Part shown: positions 56,338-64,000 of the stretch, one piece after another
Layout of the letters: the number at the start of each line of letters is the position of its first letter
How positions within the stretch are numbered: position 1 is the stretch's first letter
Assembly (NCBI GenBank): GCA_905116865.2
Contig: CAJHNH020000194.1
Span: 215,994-279,993 of the forward strand
DNA: 64,000 bases
Source of the DNA: Candidula unifasciata
Taxonomy: Eukaryota > Mollusca > Gastropoda > Stylommatophora > Geomitridae
Direction of reading: 5' to 3'
Position numbers and translations under genes: made by a program
The notes under the pieces: model-generated
What the model saw: the letters and a program-made list of their open reading frames with translations, nothing else
What the model was told of the DNA's origin: nothing
Databases searched by the model: none

Positions 56338-56627
56338 TGGTCACCGAGTGACCACCGATCGCCGAGTGACCGCTGGTCGATGAGTGACCGCTGGTCGCCG
56401 AGTGACCACTGGTCGCCGAGTGACCGCTGGTCGCCGAGTGAGCGCTGGTCGCCGAGTGAGAGCTGGTCACCGAGTGATCGCAGATCGCCGAGTGACTGCT
56501 GATCGCTGAGTGACCACTGGTCGCTGAGTGACCGCTGATCGCCGAGTGACCACTGGTCGCTGAGTGACCGCTGATCGCCGAGTGACCGCTGGTCGCCAGG
56601 TGACAGCTGGTCTCCAGGTGACCACTG
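56338..56627. repeat. 18-bp minisatellite, about 16 units
   Basis: The unit is gtcgccgagtgaccgctg with a/t and a/g variants. Because 18 is a multiple of three, two long minus-strand frames stay open (223 and 137 codons, SGHSATSGHSAI- or GDQRSLGDQWSL-type repeats). They have no non-repeat protein signature, so I do not call a gene. Confidence 0.92.
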
Positions 56628-56674
56628 CTCACCGCCTCTTTGTATATTTGGGAACTGTTCCAGCAAATCACATC

Positions 56675-56920
56675 TGTCGGCGTCTGTGGCTTAGGCGTTG
56701 CGAACGCGCTTCGTAATGCCGGGGCACCAGGTTCCATCCCAGCTGCGGGCCTATCGCCTTCCGTTGGTTTCGACAGTGGTATTGAGAAGCAGTGGTACCG
56801 TCCAGAAAGCAATGGCAAACTACTAGACGTAAATTCGCTCAGAAAAACAACAACAGCAAACAAACAAACACATTTGGGGAGTTGGTTCTGCAATGTCCTG
56901 AAAAGGATACGCAACTACCT
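56675..56920 (+). repeat. SINE-2 copy
   Basis: The head (gtctgtggcttaggcgttgc, then caggttccatcccagctg) and the end (ggttctgcaatgtcctgaaa) match SINE-2. An acaaac-rich segment expands the centre. Confidence 0.87.
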
Positions 56921-56999
56921 TTAACACTGCTAATCCGCCTGCGCAAATAACTACAGGTGACACACCGCTTTTATAACCATGAAAACAAATATATATATA

Positions 57000-57000
<1 letters not shown>

Positions 57001-57059
<59 letters not shown>
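57001..57059. repeat. GT dinucleotide array
   Basis: About 29 GT units between the SINE-2 copy and the dispersed repeat shared with 5565-5690. Confidence 0.96.
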
Positions 57060-57060
<1 letters not shown>

Positions 57061-57229
57061 CTGCGCAGTCCTCACAATGGAGGTTGGCTACAAAGTACCA
57101 CTATTATCAATGAGGGTATTACTAGGCGAGGTCCCTATCTTTCCATATTTTGCTCGGTGCTCCTCTCATAATATTGTCCGAAAACCTCCAGAACACCACC
57201 CCCCCCCCCCCCCCGGCTCGTTTACTGCG

Positions 57230-57500
57230 GAAACCAGATGTCGCCGTTGTATAGCGGCTAGACGTTCATCTAAGGATCGGAAGGTCGTGGGTTCAGATCT
57301 TGTCGGAGCCGGCGTTCTTCACAAATGACCTTGGCTCTTAGGTCGACCCAGCCTTGAGAGAGTACCAGGTGCAGTACTGGGGAGTAAAGGCGGCCGGGGT
57401 AGTGTTGACCATATCACCTACCAAATTCCAATTGGTCTATAAAATATAGGTTAGTCCTATATGCCCAAAGACGTTGAAAAGGGCCCTTTACTTTTGCTTT
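57230..57500 (+). repeat. SINE-1, full-length copy with target duplication
   Basis: The head gttgtatagcggctagacgt and gtcgtgggttcagatcttgt is followed by the complete body and the end aagggccctttactttt. TTACTGCGGAAA occurs just left (57211-57222) and just right (57504-57518), the likely target duplication. A poly-C run lies directly left. Confidence 0.9.
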
Positions 57501-57519
57501 TTTACTTACTGCGGAAATC

Positions 57520-57815
57520 TGGTCATCAGACAGACAGTAGGAACAGCACCATGTAGCAAATTCATTGAGAAGATAAAATGGTTTGGTCATCTAGTAAGAG
57601 TGCAGACAGAACAACTACCCACGCAGGCGCTACACATAAAAAGAGCTGCAGTGAAATCAAGAGGCCACCCTAGGAGACTGTGGATTGATAACATTAAAGA
57701 GCTTCTACATCGACACGGAATGATAATAGCTGCTGCTGCCCATCAAGCAGTGGATCACAAACTGTGCCTCCCAACAACACTTAACGGCAGCAGTGACGAC
57801 TGATGATGATGATGA
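57520..57815 (+). pseudogene. LINE G, C-terminal fragment with TGA tail
   Basis: The plus strand reads IRQTVGTAPCSKFIEKIKWF, GHLVRVQTEQLPTQAL, SRGHPRRLWIDNIKELLHRH and LCLPTTLNGSSDD, then a stop and a tgatgatgatgatga tail. The order matches the C-termini of LINEs A and B. This is a 5'-truncated copy ending in its own short tandem tail. Confidence 0.75.
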
Positions 57816-57819
57816 TGAG

Positions 57820-58840
57820 TGCGGAGAAGAAACTACAGTACTCGAGGATCGTGCAATTGTTAACTGCATCTACTTGCCTGTAAGCCATACTACAAGGGAT
57901 GGTCGTTACCAGTGTGGTCATTATTACTTTCTCAGAGGTTGCGTCTAGGCTGGTCCTGTTGTCTGCACTGAGACCTTTAGTCTTGCAGTGACACTATTCA
58001 GGTCCTACAAGTCTGCAGTCTGGATTAACACCTTCTGATCTCTCAAACCTGGCAGACAGCAGCCGGGAGGGGATACACGACACGCAAGCACTATTGACGA
58101 TTGGACCCATGCTGATGCAGACACCAGCGTTGAGCTTCCCTTGGAGTTTTTTTGTTTAATCTACGTGTAGGCACGCTTCAATTTCATTACAGCCAAGGGG
58201 GTGGGAGGGTCCCTGCAGATGAATGCTGCCTCTCTAAGACTTCCTTACTTGCAGGACAGCACGAAGACCGAAACGGATGGCCTGACACATGGGGAAATGT
58301 TTCCCTCCACACTACTACAGTGTTCTTCAAGCTGTGATCTCCGGGTCCGTGACGATTTAAGCAAATTTCCGCGAAGTATTTCCTGTCAATTACCTAAAGC
58401 TAACAGAAACAACGCTTACGCCACCAAAACCAGAATCACAACAGCAGTAGTTGATGTCATCGTGAAAACTAAAAATAGTTTTAAAAACATAATAACTTTG
58501 GATTTACCACATAAAACGATATTCACATTTGTTTTTGTTTCCAATTGAGCCGTCAACGAGAAAAAAAAATTGCTTCAATCTTCCAAATGAGCAGGGGTAA
58601 AGAGTTTAAAGAACTCTGGTTTACAGAGTTTATTGCTTACACTGCAATAGACGAAGTTAGGATGTAGATCCAGTGGTGTTCAACAATTTTCAAGTGAAAT
58701 CCCCAACTTTAATTTAAAAAAAAAAAAAAAAAAAAAAAGTTAAAAAGTAATGAAAAAGGAGATCAAGGATACAAATCATAACGTTCTTGGCTTTTTGTTC
58801 GAGAAATCGCTTTGAAAAATAGTTTATTTATAATTAAGCT
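57820..58840. other. Intronic gap; possible repeat shared with 50830-51010
   Basis: A tatcagaggttg-type block, a ctgttgg-ctgc block and a gcagcagcc-gggagggga block are reminiscent of 50870-51000. No gene was recognised. A-rich run at 58715-58739. Confidence 0.3.
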
Positions 58841-58849
58841 CCACATGAG

Positions 58850-59035
58850 AAACAGGTGGAGTGAGAAAACGAGGATGTCCAATCCAACGGCAACCATGAG
58901 ATGAGCGTTGCTGAGAGAGACCAAGTGTGCTAGACTGGACTTTATCAATGACATAGAAAGGATTCCACAGGAGAGAACACACTAGAGGACTAAACAGCCA
59001 GCCCTATGTGACTGACAGCAGGCAATAGAATGGAG
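58850..59035 (+). mobile_element. Retroelement 3' coding relic (partner of 1135-1370)
   Basis: The plus strand reads RETKCARLDFINDIERIPQE then a TKQPALCD-like segment, parallel to the relic at 1135-1370. Two stops break it. Confidence 0.4.
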
Positions 59036-59064
59036 ATGTTGATAATGACGATGTACATCTCAAT

Positions 59065-59640
59065 GTTCTTGTGGGCTGCACGTTTGAGATATTGTAGATT
59101 TGCATCTCCATCTTTGAACAGATGTGTACCTGGTGTTGTCTATTATCTTATACGGGTGTGAGAGTTGAACTCTCACTGGGGAAGTGGAAAGGAGGATTCA
59201 GGCTTTCGAATGTAAGTGCTACAGACGTATTTTACAAATTAGTTACTTAGAACACAAAACTAATAAATATGTCAGAGACAGAATACACACATTTGCGGGA
59301 CATCAGGAGCCTCCCTTGTCAGTGGTAAAACGTCGCAAGCAAGCATGGTTTGGGCGCGTGTTGATACATGATTCGATGGCAAAAACTGTACTTCAATGAA
59401 CATTGGGTGGGGGGGGGGGGGGGGGGGGGGGGGGGGAGGGGTGTAAGAAGATGAGAAGGGCAAAGAAGAAACTGGAAGGATTAAGTTAACATACACTTAT
59501 TCATCAAGCAGAAGACAGAGAAAGATGGTGGGTTTTATGTACTAGTGCTTCCACCAATACACCTCCACGACCCTAATGGGTCAAGGGTTATGTTATGTTA
59601 TGTTATGTTATGTTATGTTATGTTATGTTATGTTATGTTT
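59065..59640 (+). pseudogene. LINE H, C-terminal fragment with TTATG tail
   Basis: The plus strand reads TLTGEVERRIQAFECKCYRR, ISYLEHKTNKYVRDRI and GHQEPPLSVVKRRKQAWFGR, a known LINE ORF2 ending, then a stop at 59397. After a 31-base poly-G the sequence KLTYTYSSSRRQRKM gives the same ending as the minisatellite at 22765-23403, then cctccacgaccctaatgggt and an eleven-unit TTATG tail (59587-59639). The poly-G may mark a deletion joining two LINE types. Confidence 0.7.
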
Positions 59641-59671
59641 TGTATCTGTAGCGTCGTTGGGGAAATGCACC

Positions 59672-62060
59672 TCTAATGATCTAGCAGACGTGTACCTTTA
59701 GCGTGTTTGTAGATTTGTATCATTTCATGTTCCAGCAGACGTGTACCTTTGGTGTGTTTGTAGATTTGTATCATTTAATGTTCCAGCAGACGTGTACCTT
59801 TAGTGTGTTTGTAGATTTGTATCATTTAATGTTCCAGCAGACGTGTACCTTTGGTGTGTTTGTAGATTTGTATCATTAATGATCTAGCAGACGTGTACCT
59901 TTAGCGTGTCTGCAGATTTGTATCATTAATGATCTAGCAGTCGTGTAACTTTAGTGTGTTTGTAGATTTGTATCATTAATGTTCCAGCAGACGTGTACCT
60001 TTAGTGTGTTTGTAGATTTGTATCATTAATGATCTAGCAGACGTGTACCTTTGGTGTGTTTGTAGATTTGTATCATTAATGTTCCAGCAGACGTGTGCCT
60101 TTAGCATGTCTGTAGATTTGTATCATTAATGATCTAGCAGGCGTAAACCTTTAGCGTGTTTGTAAATGTTTTTATTAATTATCTCGCAGACGTAAACCTC
60201 TAGCATGTTTGTAGATTTGTATCATTAATGTTCTAGCAGACGTGTACCTTTAGCGTGTCTGTAGATTTGTATCATTAGTGATCTAGCAGACGTAAACCTT
60301 TAGCGTGTTTGTAAATGTTATTAATTATCTAGCAGACGTAAACCTCTAGCATGTCTGTAGGTTTGTATCATTGATGATCTAGCAGACGTGAACCTTTAGC
60401 GTGTTTGTAGATTTTTATCATTAATGATCTAGCGGACGTGTACCTTTAGCGTGTTTGTAGATTTGTATCATTAATGTTCCAGCAGACTTGTACCTTTAGC
60501 GTGTCTGTAGATTTGTATCATTAATGTTCCAGCAGACGTGTACCTTTAGCGTGTCTGTAGATTTGTATCATTAATGATCTAGCAGGCGTAAACCTTTAGC
60601 GTGTTTATAAATGTTATTATTAATTATCTAGCAGACGTAAACCTCTAGCATGTTTGTAGATTTGTATCAATTATGTTCGAGCAGACGTGTACCTTTAGCG
60701 TGTCTGTAGATGTGTATCATTAATGATCTAGCAGACATAAACCTTTAGCGTGTTTGTAAATGTTATTAATTATCTAGCAGACGTAAACCTCTAGCATGTC
60801 TGTAGGTTTGTATCATTAATGATCTAGCAGACGTGAACCTTTAGCGAGTTTGTAGATTTTTATCATTAATGATCTAGCGGACGTGTACCTTTAGCGTGTT
60901 TGTAGATTTGTATCGTTAATGTTCCAGCAGACGTGTACCTTTAGCGAGTCTGTAGATTTGTATCATTAATGTTCCAGCAGACGTGTACCTTTAGCGTGTC
61001 TGTAGATTTGTATCATTAATGATCTAGCAGGCGTAAACCTTTAGCGTGTTTATAAATGTTATTATAAATTATCTAGCAAATGTAAACCTCTAGCATGTTT
61101 GTAGATTTGTATCAATTATGTTCGAGCAGACGTGTACCTTTAGCGTGTCTGTAGATGTGTATCATTAATGATCTAGCAGACGTGTACCTTTAGCGTGTTT
61201 TTAAATGTTATTATTAATTATCTCGCAGACGTAAACCTCTAGCATGTTTGTAGGTTTGTATCATTAATGATCTAGCAGACGTGAACCTTTAGCGTGTTTG
61301 TAGATTTTTATCATTAATGATCTAGCAGGCGTAAACCTTTAGCGTGTTTGTATATTTGTATCTCTAATGATCTAGCAGATGTGTGTGTATCTTTAGTGTG
61401 TTTGTGGACTTATATTTCTTATGTTCAAACAATCGTGTCTTTACATTATTCTTGCTGGTCTGCATCTCTTATGTTCTACCACAGGCTTATCTTTCTAGCT
61501 AGAATGATTATGGTACTATTGGAACTGGAACTCTATGCCGGCTGCTGCAGACAAGGACGAAGCGGTTATAGGAATGACTAGAATGTTGGGATGTCAGTTC
61601 TTAACCCAACACAAATAAACTCAAAATATGTATCTTTAGCGTGTTTGTAAATTTATACCTTCTAATGTTTCAATATATGTCTATCTTTAGCGTGTTTGTA
61701 GATTTTTATCTTCTAATGTATTAACATATGTCCATCTTTTACGTGTTTTTGTATGTAGGTTTATACCTTCTAATGTTTTTAAATATGTGCATCTTTAGCG
61801 TGTTTGTAAATTTTTATCATCTAACGTTTTAACCTATGTGTATCTTTAGTGAGCTTGTAGATTTTTATCTTCTAATGTTTTTACATCTGTCTATCTTTAG
61901 CGTGTTTGTCATATGTGTATCCCTAGCGTGTTTGTAGCTTTATATCTTCTACTGTTTTAAAATATATGTATCATTAGCGTGTTTGTATATTTATATCGCT
62001 AATGTTTAAACACATATGTATCTTTGGCGTTCGTGCAGATTTGTGTCACCAATGTCTCTC
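59672..62060 (+). repeat. 50-bp minisatellite with 445-bp higher-order period
   Basis: The unit is gatctagcagacgtgtacct, ttagcgtgtttgtagatttg and tatcattaat (50 bases), with GATCTAGCAG and GTTCCAGCAG subtypes. The marked variant gatctagcaggcgtaaacct starts at 60131, 60576 and 61021, exactly 445 bases apart (nine units). Units become diverged past 61400 and a dispersed repeat interrupts at about 61500-61615. Confidence 0.94.
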
Positions 62061-62199
62061 CCCATATATTGATCTATCGTCCGTTCATCAGTTAGACTGT
62101 GAGCTACTTTCTCTACTCACCATACCAATGCCTTTTTCATCTCTTCATCCGCTGAATCTAAAATCAGTTTGTCTATCTAATCTATTTTCCTGCCTCGTC

Positions 62200-62300
62200 C
62201 CCTGTTTCTCTCCCTCCCCCTCTCTTTCTCTCTCTCTCTCTTTCTCTAGGTCTGTATGTGTATGTACATGTATGTGTGTGTGTATGTCTTTCTCTGTCTC
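62200..62300. repeat. TC and GT-rich simple sequence
   Basis: Short TC and GTATGT runs with no coding meaning. Confidence 0.8.
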
Positions 62301-62415
62301 TCGGGACACTGCGATATTTGCCAATCCCATTTATGTTAAGAATATACCAATACAATATTCATAACATGCATCTCATGCCTATGTTGAAAGAAACTAAAAA
62401 GTCTGCCAAACATAC

Positions 62416-62416
62416 G

Positions 62417-62475
<59 letters not shown>

Positions 62476-62480
62476 CCACA
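62416..62480. repeat. CA dinucleotide array
   Basis: About 30 CA units with CG breaks near the end. Confidence 0.93.
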
Positions 62481-62744
62481 CACTTCCAGTCTGCAGCGTC
62501 CTAAAAAAGTCTGCCCGTCTCAGCGCCTCCCAATCGCAACCCCCACACACAGCAACAATGCAAGTGCAGCTGGGACTCATAAAACTCGCGGGACACCGGA
62601 CATTCAAAAGCACGCACCCAGAATATCTGGTCTGGTTTCAATGCGCGCTCTGTCTTGTGATGTGCACGCACGGGCATACTAAACAACGCCTTCGGTAAAC
62701 CTGGATTAGAAAAGATAACAGCTATTTTGATATTATAAATATAT

Positions 62745-63255
62745 CTCCCCGTGTGGGTTCCAGGGCCCTGTTTTGGCAAAAACAAGAATAGACCCACTGT
62801 CTTCTCTCAAGCATGCCGTTAGAGTCGACTAATTGGGAGCTTTCTTCAAAGTCGGAGTGCGTCTGCCTGAGAGGCAAGGAACCAACAGTCTGCAAATAAA
62901 TTAGCCATATCTGTCAAACGAATGCACACGCAACACTTAAGTTCTATAACAGGACTGCAGTCCAAAAGTGGACGAACAACCGGTACTTTCCGCCAGAGTT
63001 TACAGCTGGTGAACGCGAAGAAAAAGAAGAAGAAGAAGAAGAAGAAGAAGAAGAAGAAGAAGAAGAAGAAGAAGAAGAAGAAGAAGAAGAAGAAGAAGAA
63101 GAAGAAGAAGAAGAAGAAGAAGAAGAAGAAGAAGAAGAAGAAGAAGAAGAAAAGAAGAAGAAGAAGAAGAAGAAGAAGAAGAAGAAGAAGAAGAAGAAGA
63201 AGAAGAAGAAGAAGAAGAAGAAGAAGAAGAAGAAGAAGAAGAAGAAGAAGAAGAT
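62745..63255 (+). repeat. SINE-3 copy with a 240-bp GAA tail
   Basis: The body at 62745-63018 is the best SINE-3 copy: tgtgggttccagggccctgt, aagaatagacccactgtctt, gttagagtcgactaattggg, ccaacagtctgcaaataaat, gtggacgaacaaccggtac and tttacagctggtgaacgcga. It runs directly into GAA repeated about 80 times (63020-63255) with one AAAG break at 63151. The long Lys, Leu and Ser frames are artefacts. Confidence 0.93.
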
Positions 63256-63384
63256 AAGGAAAAAGAAAAAAATATTTCGGCAGACACAACTAGTTGCGAT
63301 GTAAACTAGGATTGAGGTATAAAAAACATGCGAAGCTGTATCACTGTAAACTTTAAAATATGAGCTGGTTAGGTTTTGTGACGT

Positions 63385-63540
63385 TTATGTTCTTGGGTAC
63401 CATGATAACATCAGATGGAAGATGTATTGAAGAAGTTAAAAGTACAATAGTTAAAACAGAGGCAGCATTTTAGAAATTGAACCAGGTTCTATGCGACACG
63501 TGAGACTAGAAAGATAATTCTAACAAGCTATATAAATGTC
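63385..63540 (+). pseudogene. LINE I, short RT C-terminal fragment
   Basis: The plus strand reads LGTMITSDGRCIEEVKSTIV, then KTEAAF, a stop, and LNQVLCDT. This is the YLG-MITSDGRC-EIKSRI-KA-AF pattern found after the RT palm in LINE J and relatives. Confidence 0.65.
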
Positions 63541-63544
63541 AACC

Positions 63545-64000
63545 TGACAGACCGAAGTGAATCATAGACTTCCGGTCAAAATGGACGCTAGGCACAGTGA
63601 CTGTTTTGAGTCGTAACATTTTTGTGTGTGCTTCTGTCAGACGGTGGCCGTTGCATTTTTGCTACATTTGTAGACTGAAAGTATATAGTTTCGTCGCCCA
63701 GCTTCTGAGTTGAGTGTATGGCGCGACACTGTGAGCTGCGGCTTTCATTTGGAATGTTTTTCTACTGTGACCAAAGTGGTGGTGTGAATTGTAGATTCAG
63801 AAAATGGCGCGTTGCCTGTTGTCGCAATATTGGTGGTGCCATTATGTGATTAAAAGTAATCGCGTGTGCAACAGGTGATCTGATGGTGACGTCTGCCACC
63901 ATCGATGATAAACTGCAATTCTAATATCGGACTGTTTGTGTTAGCACTTCACATGACTACTGTATGCTTTTAATGTGTGTGTATGCTAGTACATATGCTG
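63545..64000. other. Intronic gap at the right edge
   Basis: Starts with cttccggtcaaaatggacgc, a GC-richer stretch with short frames. It could be the 5' leader of a retroelement continuing off the window, but nothing confirms that. Confidence 0.3.

Noticed and set aside
56243..56914. A 223-codon frame with SGHSATSGHSAI-type repeats
   Set aside because: The 18-bp unit keeps frames open by length, two frames are open at once, and the ends run into SINE-2 sequence.

Overview
This is a 64 kb piece of a large, repeat-rich animal genome, almost certainly nuclear and most likely from a mollusc. That assignment is an inference from the style of the protein kinase C exons, the many non-LTR retrotransposon families, the abundant tRNA-derived SINEs and the very high microsatellite content; no sequence marker fixes the species. 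There is no bacterial or viral gene organisation.

The only host gene I can support is a conventional protein kinase C (PKC) on the minus strand. Three exons are visible: the first half of the C1B zinc finger (40454-40562), the second half of C1B (23547-23675) and the first part of the C2 domain (1414-1570). Reading frame and intron phase agree across both junctions, and the zinc-ligand spacing of a C1 domain is exact once the two C1B exons are joined. They make up 395 bases. Everything else is intron: about 22.0 kb between C1B and C2, 16.8 kb inside C1B, and at least 23.4 kb upstream.

Layout from left to right. 1-5.7 kb: C2 exon, then a broken LINE hosting a hAT-like transposon, which itself hosts a 397-bp inverted-repeat element full of telomere-like repeats, plus a SINE; then two SINE-2 copies. 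6-9.4 kb: ORF1 of a LINE with zinc knuckles but no ORF2, then an internally deleted hAT-like transposase. 9.5-17 kb: a LINE cluster, including LINE C inserted into LINE J with a 10-bp target duplication. 17.4-23.4 kb: a twin-primed LINE with an in-frame minisatellite, SINEs, a CR1/Jockey-like LINE end, and a LINE tail whose C-terminal codons have expanded into a 60-bp minisatellite. 23.5-28.5 kb: C1B exon 2, a 21-bp AT-rich array, a Tigger-like DNA transposon and a 26-bp array with a 442-bp higher-order period. 28.6-36.7 kb: a retroelement nuclease relic, a long CACT array and two more LINEs. 36.7-40.6 kb: a 43/40-bp minisatellite and C1B exon 1. 40.6-50 kb: a foldback element, a three-part tetranucleotide array, a 21/22-bp array, a nested palindrome and many SINEs. 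50-64 kb: SINEs, LINE ends, an 18-bp array, a 50-bp array with a 445-bp higher-order period, and a SINE-3 copy with a long GAA tail.

Three SINE families recur: SINE-1 (tRNA-headed, about 260 bp, several copies with 12-14 bp target duplications), SINE-2 (tRNA-headed, ends in a conserved GGTTCTGCAACGTCCTG-type segment) and SINE-3 (GAA tail). Many tandem arrays start at the 3' ends of retroelements or inside them, so the window reads as a record of retroposition followed by tandem amplification inside long PKC introns. LINE clade names are tentative throughout.
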